The position numbers and the translations under genes were made by a program. The notes below the pieces were generated by a model that did not search any database, was not told where the DNA came from, and saw nothing but the letters and a program-made list of their open reading frames with translations. This document shows positions 50,597 to 60,924 of a stretch of 64,000 bases of DNA, in pieces. Position 1 is the first letter of the stretch. Every line of letters starts with the position of its first letter. Source of the stretch: Manihot esculenta (taxonomy: Eukaryota; Streptophyta; Magnoliopsida; Malpighiales; Euphorbiaceae); contig NC_035171.2 of NCBI RefSeq assembly GCF_001659605.2, forward strand, positions 30,173,825 through 30,237,824. The letters run 5' to 3'.

Positions 50597-51644
50597 CATC
50601 AAACAACATCTCTAAAGACGCCGTAGTTGAATGGTTTGGCTAAGAGGATGAACAGGACTTTGATGGAGAGAGTTAGATGCTTACTCTCACATTCAAAGCT
50701 TACCAGTCATTCTGGGGTGAAGCTCTGCTGACAGCAGTTTATGTGTTGAATCGCTCACCCTGTGTTCCTCTGCAGTATGAAGCTCTAGATAGAGTTTGGT
50801 CAGGAAAGAAAGTGTCCTATGATCATCTGTGGGTATTCGGATGCAACGAATTTACATATGTTCCTAAGGATGAAAGGTCAAAGCTTGATGTCAAGACATG
50901 ACAATGTGTATTCATTGGGTATGGACAAGATCAACTTGGCTATCGATTCTATGATCCGATCCAAAAAAGGCTTGTAAGGAGTCATGATGCAGTGTTTGTT
51001 GAGAGTGAGACCATCAAGGATATTGGCAAAGAGCAGAAAGTTGCCCCAGAACCTGATGGTGACTCAATAGACCTAGAGTTGATTCCTCCAACAGAGGTGC
51101 CAAGACAAGTTGGAGATGGAGTTTAGAAAAATCAACCTGAAGCAGATAATGCTCCCATTGAAGATGAAGATGAATCAGACAATAAGGATGATGATCGTGT
51201 GCAACCACCAGTCCTGTAGCTTCTCTAGTCCCACAAAGGAGATCTGAAAGAGTCAGACAACCCTCTATCAGATACTCTAGAGATCAGTATGTGTTGCTGA
51301 CTGACGGGGGAGAACTGGAATGTTTTGAAGAAGCTATGGAGGATGAACACAAGCAGAAGTGTATTGAAGCCATGCAAGACGAGATGAAGTCATTGCATGA
51401 GAATAAAACATTTGATCTAGTGAAGTTGCCCAAAGGGAAGAAAGTTTTTGAAGAATAAATGGGTGTTCAAGATCAAGCACGATGAACACAATCTCCATCC
51501 TCAATTCAAAGCCAGATTGGTTGTGAAGATTTTCAACCAAAGAAAGGGCATTGATTTTGAAGAATATTCTCACCAGTAGTGAAGATGGCATCCATCTAAA
51601 TAGGGCTAGGCCTAGCCGTTACTTTTGATCAGGAGATTGAACAG

Positions 51645-52876
51645 ATGGATGTAAAGACTGCCTTCCTTCATGGAGATTTAGAGGAAGAGATATATATGGA
51701 GCAGTCAAAGGGTTTCAAGAAGAAAGGAAAAGAGGACTATGTTTGCAAGCTGAAGAAAAGTTTGTATAGCTTAAAGCAGGCACCGAGACAGTGGTACAAG
51801 AAGTTCGAGTCTGTCATGGGGGGGCAGCGATATAAGAAGACTACTTCAGACCATTGTGTATTTATTCAAAAATTCATTGATGGTGATTTCATTATCCTTT
51901 TGCTCTATATGGATGATATGCTAATAGTTGGCTAAAATGTCTCCAGAATTAATAGTTTAAAGAAGCAACTGAATAAGTATTTTGCCATGAAAGACTTAGA
52001 GCCAGCAAAGCAAATTCTTAGCATGAAGATAATCAGATATAGAATCGCGAAGAGGTTATGGTTGTTACAAGAGAAGTACATAGAGGAAGTACTTCAGAAG
52101 TTCAACATGGAGCATGCTAAAGCAGTTAGTTGTCCTCTTGCTAACCACTTTCATCTCAACTCAAAGCAGAGTCCTTCTTCAGACGAAGAGAGAGAGGAAA
52201 TGGACAAGGTTCCTTATACTTCAGCAGTTGGAAGCTTAATGTATGGCATGGTATGCACACGGCTAGATATAGCTCACGCAGTTGGAGTGGTGAGTCAGTT
52301 TCTTTCAAATCTAGGAAGGGAATAATGGACTGCAGTGAAATAGATTTTGAGATATCATTGCAGCACTTCAAAATTATGTTTGTGTTTTGGGAGTAATGAA
52401 TCTGTGTTAGTTGGCTACACAGATGCAGATATGGCCGGCGATGTTGACTCAAGAAAATCTACATAAGGATATTTGATAACATTTGCAAGGGGAGTCGAAT
52501 CATGGCAGTTAAAATTAAGAAGTGTGTTGCTCTTTCCATGACTGAAGCAGAGTTTATTGCAGCAACTGAAGCATGTAAAGAGTTTCTATAGATGAAAAAG
52601 CTTTTAACTGAATTTAGGCTCCAGCAGAAAAAATATCAATTATTTTGTGACAGTCAAAGTGCTATTCATCTTAAGAGAAATGCCTCCTTCTACTTAAAAT
52701 CAAAGCATATTGATATGAGATATCATTGGATCAAGAGTGTATTGGAGACAAAGCAACTATTGCTTGAAAAGATCCATACAAAAAAAAATAGATCAGACAT
52801 GTTAACCAAGATTCTAGCAAGGGAAAAGTTTGAGTACTGTCAGCTAGTAGCTGGAATGGTGAAACCCTCCATGTAG
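51645..52876 (+). pseudogene. copia-2 reverse transcriptase and RNase H
   Basis: Three pieces: 51645-51935 with the RT palm (KTAFLHGDLEEEIYMEQ, SLYSLKQAPRQWYKKF, LLYMDDMLIVG), 51987-52325 (DLEPAKQILSMKI, YTSAVGSLMYGM) and 52592-52876, RNase H to the end (MLTKILAREKFEYC). Stops separate the pieces. The catalytic Asp pair of RT is intact. Confidence 0.82.
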
Positions 52877-52892
52877 TCGGGAGGAGGAGAAT

Positions 52893-53423
52893 TGTCAGGT
52901 GGGTCCTTTCAACATGGAGGGTCCACACTAATAATTATTAAATAAATTTTTTTTTCATCCACATAACAAAACCCATTAATATGGCCACTTTTTCCATCAA
53001 ATGAAGCAAATCTCCTCTTGATTTTGCATTAAATGCTTGGGCAATACTCTTGCCTATAAATAGCAAGAGCACAAGACATCAAGGCATCAGTGGAGAGTTT
53101 CAGTAATTGGAGAGCTTTAAGTGTTTTGTTTTTTCAAAACATATAGCTTTGAGAGAGAAAGAGTTTATTTGGGGAGTGACAAAATACTGAGAAAAATATT
53201 TTAGATTTTTGGAAACACCGTTAGTGACACTATTTATGAATAAATCTCACTTGTAATCTCTCTCTTTATACCTGCTATTTTTATAGTGAAAAAATTGTTC
53301 AGATTTTGACCCATGAACGTAGTCCAAAATTAAGGGTGAATCACACAAAATTATTGTGTATCATTTATTTACTTTTCTACAGTATTTTATTTTTGCTATT
53401 TTAAAAGTAGTGTTATCTCAACA
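52893..53423 (+). repeat. copia-2 3' LTR (about 531 bp)
   Basis: Starts TGTCAGGTGGG just after the purine tract GGGAGGAGGAGAA and ends TATCTCAACA. TATAAATAGC at 53055 is a good TATA box. No matching 5' LTR is left in the window, so the ends are judged from TG...CA only. Confidence 0.75.
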
Positions 53424-53439
53424 GAAATTACAGTATGTT

Positions 53440-53790
53440 TGTTTGCATAATTCCACATCACCGGCTCAAAATCCAAGTTGCTTGTCCTCATAATGATGGT
53501 GTCCACATTCTTGTGATGTTCTGAAATGCAATGTGGATGCATCAATTAATTATGTTCATTGTGTTTCGTCTTATGGAGCTGTCTTACGCAATACAAATGG
53601 ACATGTCCTTTAAGGTTTGTTGAGTTTCATTCCAGGTACTTTGTCTCCTTTTGTTGCAGAAGCAATGGCATTATGGAAGATGCTTGTTTGGTTGGTTTCT
53701 TTATCGCTACTATAGGTTATTCTTGATTGATTCACAACTGGAAATGAAAGCTATGGTTTCAACTGTAATTGATCATTTTATGAACTTAAA
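53440..53790 (+). pseudogene. LINE-1 relic, part 2: RNase H tail
   Basis: Reads CNVDASINYVHCVSSYGAVL, RNTNGHVL, FIPGTLSPFVAEAMALWKML: the C-terminal RNase H typical of plant L1 elements. It lies directly after the copia-2 LTR. The LINE reverse transcriptase is absent. Confidence 0.75.
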
Positions 53791-54325
53791 ATAACTAATA
53801 TTCAGGATTTTAGAATTGTATTTCCTTCTATTTCTATCATATAAAAATAAATTTACATAACTTAATTTTTATTTTTAATAAATAAATAATAGAATTTTAT
53901 CCTCTCCTCATTTGTACATGCACTTTACTAAAAAATGTAATTTAAATTTTTTTCTAGTAATATATTTTTATAATAAAGAAATGTTTCATGTTAACTTTAA
54001 TATGTTTATTTTTTTTTAAACTCTTCTATTTAATTAAATTTTTATGTTATTAAAATTTTCATTCATTTACTACTGATAGAAAAATGACATCACAAGTCTC
54101 ATTACAAATGCTATAATTGTATTTGTATAGTATTTCAAATATTATATATAGAAAATACTATGAAATAAATACTCAATTCTTTCTCTCATTCATACTTTAT
54201 ACGTAACATGATTTTATTTTCTGAGAAGATACATAACATGATTCTTTTTTAGTAGGAGATAAACGACATAAATTTGAAAGTATAAAAATAAATACTAAAT
54301 TATATTATTAAATTAAAATAATAAA
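53791..54325. other. AT-rich spacer between the two LINE relics
   Basis: No gene or recognisable element; runs up to the target duplication of the next LINE. Confidence 0.5.
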
Positions 54326-54341
54326 GAGTTCATAATATAAA
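54326..54341. repeat. Target-site duplication of LINE-2, left copy (right copy 56307-56322)
   Basis: GAGTTCATAATATAAA occurs at both sites, extended by AAA on the left if tail A residues are counted. Confidence 0.95.
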
Positions 54342-54439
54342 GTTTTTCTCTGTGATTTTTTTATGGCTCGATGCTCTCGCCTTTTTCTCTTTTTTAAACC
54401 TAACTTCTTCTTTCTCCTTCTCCATAGAAGACGATCTGC

Positions 54440-55147
54440 ATCAATTGACTATCGATGAAAAAGAAGATGTTGTTGTCCCTATTAAGAGCTGAGATATTTC
54501 GATTATCACTTATGATTTCTGTATGGTGGGGATATTTCTCACATACAATCCAATTAATTTTCAGAATATGCAGAGCTCTTTGGCAGATTTATGGCATCTT
54601 TTAGAGGGGGTATCTATTATGGAATTAGAGGTAAAAATATATCTGTTTCGGTTTTTTAATAATGTTGATTTTGAAAATATAGTGAATGGGGCCCTTGATT
54701 GTACAATCGATTCCTGCTTGTTTGGAAGGAGATACAAGGCAATAAAAATTCTCTCCATATCCCTCTAACTCATTCTGATTTTTGGGTTTTGATTAAAGAC
54801 CTCCTTTCTGATTATTATAAGAGATGTTGGCTAAAGTGGTCGAGGATTTTGTTGGCCACTATAAAGAGTGTGATATGAAAAATGCTTCAGCTATGTCACC
54901 GAGCCCTATGAGAGTTAAAGTTTGTTTGGACATTCAACAACCTTTGAAATGGCGGAAGAAGTTTGTTGGAGATGATGGTACTGTGTTTACTCTGAAGTTT
55001 CAATATGAAAAGCTGATTATTTTTTGCTATCTATGTGAAAAACTGGGTCATGTGGAGGCTTTCTGTGACTTGCGGTTGAGGTTGAAGAAAGAAGATATCA
55101 AGTTTGGTTGGGATGATTTTCTCAGAGCACCTGTTCGTCGAAACTAG
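54440..55147 (+). pseudogene. LINE-2 ORF1 (DUF4283 plus CCHC zinc knuckle)
   Basis: DUF4283-like domain in two frames: VGIFLTYNPINFQNMQSSLA, IMELEVKIYLFRFFNNVDFE, then after a frameshift near 54700 PLTHSDFWVLIKDL, then MRVKVCLDIQQPLKWRKKF. The zinc knuckle FCYLCEKLGHVEAFC (about 55025-55070) keeps all CCHC ligands. It is the RNA-binding ORF1 protein of plant L1 elements; frameshifts make it non-functional. Confidence 0.82.
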
Positions 55148-55559
55148 AGACCGACAAGCCTGTGGCTACGTGATTCCGGCAATTCTACTCCGCCGGGATT
55201 TGTGGTATGATTAGCATCAACTAGCAATTTTAAAAACACTAATTTGGCAGCACATAATAGGCAAGTCTCCTTATTTGGCAAAAGTCAACCCATTGTAAAT
55301 AATGAGACTGAGGACCATATTATGGACATGGACAAGAATTTTGTGGGCCAAGACAGTTCTGATAAGCTTGATGAGGAGATTGCAGCCCGAATAAATGATG
55401 ATGCTAAAAAAGGCAAAGAAACACTAAATATAACGTTGTTATAGGTTTTCCTTCCTCTCAACAGGATGCCTCTAACAACACCCCTGCGAATGTTAATTTG
55501 ACAGGTAACAGTGAAGCGGCTCATCCCATCAAAGGTCGGAATAGTCAAAAACAATGATC

Positions 55560-56240
55560 GTCCGGTGTTGGAACTACCGAGGACTCGGCAATCCTTGGAC
55601 AGTTAATGCATTGAAGGATTTGGTTACTAGTTACAAGCCGTACATTTATTTTTTATGGAAATAAAAGCTCTTAGTTTTCGTATGGAATTTTTTCGTAATT
55701 TTTTACATTTTGATGGTTGCTTCTTAGTCAATAGACAAGGATTGGGAGGAGACATTTTGTAATGTGAAAGAGTCATGTGTCTATTTCTATGATTGGCTTT
55801 TCTTCAAATTTTATTGATTCGGTTGTTTCGGAAGGTAATGTTCAATGGAGGTTTACTGGTTATTATGGGTTTCCGGAATCGCAACAATGATGTCAGTCTT
55901 GGAACCTTATTCGAGCTTTATCTCGTAGAAGCTCTTTTCTGTGACTTTGTTTGGGAGACTTTAATGATTTATGCTGGAGAGATGAGAAGGAAGGAGGAGC
56001 ATTGTTGCCAAATTATTTTATGCAGGAGTTTAGACAGGCACTTAAGGAGCATCTTTGCCAAATTATCTTATACAAGGGTTTGATTTTGAATTATTGTAAA
56101 TCTTTGTTAGACTCTAGAATTGATATTTCTGTTAGATGGGTTCGTCGTAATACTACTCTAACTGCTCATACTTTGGCTAGAGAATCTATTAGGTATAATT
56201 GCCTCTTTGTTTGGGATGATATCCCTCTTTGTTTGGGATG
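55560..56240 (+). pseudogene. LINE-2 endonuclease fragment joined to RNase H end
   Basis: From about 55570 the endonuclease start is visible (RGLGNPWTVNALKDLV), and at 55951 GDFNDLCWRDEKEGGALLPN. This is followed almost at once by the RNase H terminus (CKSLLDSRIDISVRWVRR, LTAHTLARESIR, WDDIPLCLG). Everything between, including RT, is missing. Confidence 0.8.
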
Positions 56241-56371
56241 ATATCACTCTTTGTTTGATAGAATTTTATTAATACAATCAGTAATTTTGCTTTCAAAAAA
56301 AAAAAAGAGTTCATAATATAAAAATGCCTTGGTAAAAAAAATATTGTAAGTCATGCTAATGCTATTTAAAA

Positions 56372-56713
56372 GAGAGATTTACTATTTAGTCTTTGGATAT
56401 TGCCATTATTAACAAGTCAGTCCCTGTATTTTTAGAAACTTATTAAAACGTCCTTATCTTTTCTCTCCGTCAACGAAATAGTTCTTTCGTCTTTTTTTTC
56501 CGCTAAAAATAGATAAAGAATGAGAGAGAAAATTTTTAAAATTCAAATTTTCCCTCAAATAAAATCTCTTATTTAGTCATTGGATATTACTATTATTAAC
56601 AAGTTAGTTCCTACATTTTCAAAAATCTATTAAAATGTCCTTATCTTTTCTGAAAATATAGAAACTATCTTATTAATAATGACAATACCTAAGAATTAAA
56701 TTATAAATATCTC
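56372..56713 (+). mobile_element. Mutator-like MITE, 342 bp, 9-bp TSD
   Basis: Ends GAGAGATTTACTATTTAGTC and, on the other strand, GAGATATTTATAATTTAATT; the inverted similarity extends about 65 bp. Flanked by the perfect direct repeat TATTTAAAA (56363-56371 and 56714-56722). A 9-bp duplication is the mark of Mutator-type transposition. A partial copy of the left arm is repeated inside (56571-56660). No coding capacity. Confidence 0.85.
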
Positions 56714-57045
56714 TATTTAAAATTTCTATCCCTTCATTTTGCTTGATTTAATTCATTAATTTTTATAAAATTATGTAAAATTTTAATTTTTTTAAAATAA
56801 AATTTTTTAAATTAAAAAATTCCATTAAATTGATTTCTATCTGTATTATTTTATTTTTTCTGAGGAGTTTTTATCCTCTTTCTCGCGGATTTGTGCATTC
56901 CTCACTCGGTTCATAGGTTTTCCCCCTCCCACTTCTAATGAGGTGTATATAATTTTATCTGTGTTTAGTTTTCTAATCGTTTTTTTCTTTGCCTGTTAAG
57001 GTTGTAGGTGATATGCCAATAAGAGTTTTTTTATTATAAGGTGGG

Positions 57046-57480
57046 AGAATCCGATCGGTTCAGTTTAATATCAAATTGAATAAATTGACAATCGCAATTT
57101 CATTATTTATAAAAACTGAATTGATTTTAAATATAAACTAAGCCGAGTTAAATCGATTTCATTCGATTTGATTCAGTTCGATTTTATCAATTAAACTTTT
57201 TAATAAATTTTTTATTTTTTCGTATTCTAATAGACTTATTTTTAATATCTTAAAATTTAATTGAAATATTTCGATATTAATTATAGTCTAATCTCACTAT
57301 ATTATAAAAAATAATATATTATTATCACTAATCGATTCGATTTAATTTTTTTAATTAAAATTAAATAAAATTAAAATAATTAAAATTTTTAAAATTAATA
57401 ATCGAAATAAAATAAATAAAAAATTAAATTAAAATTTTAAATTAATTTAATTTGATTAATTTTTTCAATTTAAACCGTAT
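57046..57480 (+). repeat. AT-rich foldback repeat, copy 3
   Basis: Same family and orientation as 19618-20038: shares CACTAATCGATTCGATTTAA, the ATAATATATTATTA centre and TTTTTAATTAAAATT. Ends carry AATTCGATT/AATTTGATT words in inverted order. Confidence 0.7.
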
Positions 57481-58099
57481 ATTGCATTTCTTGCATGCTT
57501 AGTTTTTTAGAGCTTGAACCGATGAGAGGGCTTTACCATTTTTGCAGTGATTATCACTTGGAGTCGCAACCAGCTCTTAAGCTTTTAAGGGGCCCTCAAC
57601 ACAATATGGTGGAGCTACAGTAGTTGTTATAAATATAGTTGATTTAAATAAGTTTCTGAAAATAAAAAATAAAAACTCATATAGAAATATTAAAAGAATT
57701 TTCACGATATCAACAATTATTTATATCATGAAAGATTTTAATTTAAATATAAAATATTTTAAAGTGATATTTTAAAAAAAATTTAAAATTGATAAATTAT
57801 ATCATAAATTAAAAATTTATCACGTAACACCGTACACATAGTATATAATTAATTTAAATAAAAATTTTTCCCTAAATATTTTTTTAATTTAAATATATAT
57901 GTATTTATCTTAAAAAATATTAAAAATAAAATTATTTAAATTAATCATATATATATCTATCTGAAAAAATATAAAAAATATTGCCACAACTCTACAATAA
58001 ATATAGTAAGAAGAATTTGCTTTAAAAAAAAAAAAATTTTTCTTTCACATCTCAATCAATTTAATTCACCTACAGATCAATTTAATACACCTACAATTC

Positions 58100-58455
58100 T
58101 AATAGTAGTAATGTTTTTTCTTAGGCTGCTACTTTTGGGCCACTCTCATTTTAGTTACTTTCTCCTAGTTATATTCTTCAATACGTAGAATATACGTGAT
58201 ATATTGTATTGTGGTGATCCATTTCTACTGTGTTCGTCTAGTCGACAAAGGTGTTGAGGGTGACAACAACGACAATGGAGAAGTGGCTCTTTCTACTTAG
58301 CTTTAAAGTTTCTATTTGTTAGGCCATAGGCTTTTGACTTTAAGAGCTTGAATTTCAAGGTCTTCTTTTTCCTTACATTGTTGTAATTTAGGCTTATACC
58401 CTTATCAATGAAGTTTCAATCTTCTACTAATAATAATAATAATAATAATAATAAA
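58100..58455 (+). repeat. Probable LINE 3' end with (TAA)n tail
   Basis: A patch of normal composition ending GTAATTTAGGCTTATACCC, TTATCAATGAAGTTTCAATC and then a TAA microsatellite (58423-58455). This resembles the 3' untranslated ends of plant LINEs as I know them. No coding part or TSD was identified. Confidence 0.4.
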
Positions 58456-58931
58456 TCTTACTTTCGGTATTTTTAAAAAAAATCAATAATGGCATAAAAT
58501 TCAATACAATTGAATTTTTTTTTTAATTTTAAAAAATATTTTAAAATAAGTTAAAAAGTAATTTGAAACGTCAATCCATTCAATTTGGTAACTTCCCAGG
58601 CTTACTACAACCCTATCCAACGAAACTCATAGGTTTTAAAAAAGTAACCGCTAATCCGGCGGCGTTTTAAAGAATACGAAGATCCGGCCATAGTTTCCGC
58701 TGCCGTCTATAGCAATTACTGATACCCAGGGAAAATTGGCAGAGAAAAACAAGGCTGCGATGAATTAAACAGAAGAAACACCCAGAAAACACAAGAATTT
58801 AAAAGAAACTGAATCCAATTTCATTGCTATTGCAATCCAAAACATGAATTAAACGAAACCCATTAACTTTCCTACACAATAATCAACAATCCCTAAAATA
58901 CAAAAACTAATTACAACAAAAAGCTTCAACT

Positions 58932-59341
<410 letters not shown>

Positions 59342-59462
59342 GAGATGAGTAGGAAATCGATTTCCTGTGCCACGTGGGTTGATCCTTATTATGGTATAGA
59401 CAGCGGGTTAGAATCGTTGGATTATTTTGAATGAACGGTTTAAGATCGGTAAGGTCGGTATA

Positions 59463-59481
59463 CGGAGGATCGATGACGTGG
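59463..59481 (-). promoter_or_regulatory. Histone type I element (hexamer plus octamer-like)
   Basis: On the minus strand CCACGTCATCGATCCTCCG, nearly the known plant type I element (ACGTCA hexamer joined to a GATCCGCG octamer); the octamer half has one inserted or changed base. It drives S-phase expression of plant histone genes. Confidence 0.85.
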
Positions 59482-59652
59482 ATATAATTACTGAGCGGCT
59501 AATTCTTTTGGCCGGAATTTTTTTTTTTTTTTCAATTTTGCGCGGAAGCTCGACGAGCGACTTCAGTTGCTTTTTTTTTTAAATTATTATTTAACGTATG
59601 TAATTAATAAAATTAATTATTTAGGTTTTTTATTTTTTAAAATAAACTGAAT

Positions 59653-60085
59653 TGTTTTTTTTTTTACCATCCAATATAATTGCATTAAAAAAAAATCTAA
59701 AAATAGGCTGAGAGAATTACAATTTAAAACTAGTTGCAGATAACCTAAAAACCTACAGCTTACATATGAAAAGCTCAACAATCAATAAGCCCAACTCATA
59801 CAAAGCACTAAACGGACGATTCTGGGAAAAAGGGATATCGCAAGCGTCACCGACACTCTATTAAACTGGCGTCAACAAATTCAAAATTAAAAATCTTAGC
59901 GGGACCCGATACCATCGAGCCGAAAATCTCAGTGACCGAACAAAAAATAAAAAAATCTAACAAAAACTACAACAAAAGGCCATCGACCCATTCTGCCAAG
60001 AGTAGAGAAGGCCGATGACCGAACAAAAAAGGTGAGACTTTGCTTTCCTTTTCATTTCTCGAGAGAAAACTCTACTTTTGACTAT
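59653..60085 (-). mobile_element. Possible retroposon fragment, minus strand
   Basis: A run of T (about 59655-59665) followed by a patch of moderate GC. On the minus strand this is a body ending in ATATTGGATGGT and a poly(A). The body is repeat-like (two related words, CATCGACC and CGATGACCGAACAAAAAA). No coding match. SINE or LINE 3' fragment are both possible. Confidence 0.4.
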
Positions 60086-60184
60086 CAAAGATTATTTAGG
60101 CATTTATTTATTTAAACTACTACTATATATAAACATTAAAATATTTTTATTTTTAATTAATATATATAATTTTAAAATAAATAA

Positions 60185-60515
60185 ATTTACTATTTAATAC
60201 ATATAATATAAAAAATTTATTAATTGATATATTAAATTTAAAAAATATATTAAAATATATTTTTAAGATTTTAAAAATATATTAATTAATTATTTATGTA
60301 GTATAAAGATTTATTAGTTAAATCATTTAATTTTATGAAAATATTTATTTATTAATTTTTTTATATTAAAGATATTTTAATTTTTTTTATAATATTTAAT
60401 AATTAAAATTAATAAAAAATTAAGTAAATTTTTTAAAATTAAAAAATATTTTAATATATTTTTTAAAATTAAATGATTAATTAATAAATTTTCTTATATT
60501 ATATGAATAAGTAAT
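60185..60515 (+). mobile_element. AT-rich MITE of the same family as 24.76 kb
   Basis: Begins AAATTTACTATTTAATACAT and ends with its imperfect inverse (reverse complement AAATTATTACTTATTCATAT). Inside it has the family words TTATTAATTGATATATTAAA and AATATTTAATAATTAAAATT. TSD not clear. Confidence 0.55.
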
Positions 60516-60924
60516 AATTTTTTTTAAAAAATAACTATTTAATTTTTATAAATTTTAAAATAATAACTTTTTATCAGTTTGAAAAAGGCACAAATTATTT
60601 AAGTTAAGTTTGGAAAAAGATTAATTAAATAGTTTTAATAAACTATAGGATTAAATAGTCACTTTTTCTTTAAATAATACTCTTTCAATTGTATATTTTT
60701 TATTGTTTTAAAATTACCATTTACTTTTTTTAATATTTTAATAATATATAAATATTTAACTTTATTTTATTTTTAAAATAATTACTCATCAATTATTATT
60801 TCCGTACATGAATATTAAAAATATATATTTAATAAAATTTAAATTAAATATAATTAAAAAGTTAATAAAAAAATTATTTTCGGAAACTGGATAAAAATTA
60901 TGGGAAGCAATTAAATATTTTGAG

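Larger units (their letters stand above)
49030..53423 (+). mobile_element. copia-2: 5'-truncated Tork-like Ty1/copia relic inside the LINE
   Basis: Order gag, protease, integrase, RT, RNase H, polypurine tract, 3' LTR; no 5' LTR or primer-binding site. Gag from about 49050 (UBN2-type: YREDTSVTDYLNEIQGYVDQ; zinc knuckle with its first Cys replaced, YHHCKKKGHIKRFC). Protease WVIDSDATIHAT has Asp in place of the active-site Gly. The second integrase catalytic Asp is changed (TNNGGEY). RT keeps MDVKTAFLHG and YMDDM. RNase H: LFCDSQSAIHL, HIDMRYHWIK. At least five stops or frameshifts (for example 49374, 50594, 50899, 51933, 52323). Dead. Confidence 0.9.
54342..56306 (+). mobile_element. LINE-2: internally deleted plant L1 element with poly(A) and TSD
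   Basis: Bounded by a perfect 16-bp duplication and ending in a 12-A tail. ORF1, a short endonuclease start, then a jump to the RNase H end: about 1.97 kb in place of 5-7 kb. Because the 5' end, the 3' end and the TSD are all kept, the RT was lost by internal deletion (before or after insertion), not by 5' truncation. Confidence 0.93.
56723..58900. other. Intergenic, AT-rich with foldback repeat and retroposon tail
   Basis: Apart from the two repeats listed separately, no gene is seen. A patch at 57490-57630 has normal composition but no recognisable content. Confidence 0.5.
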
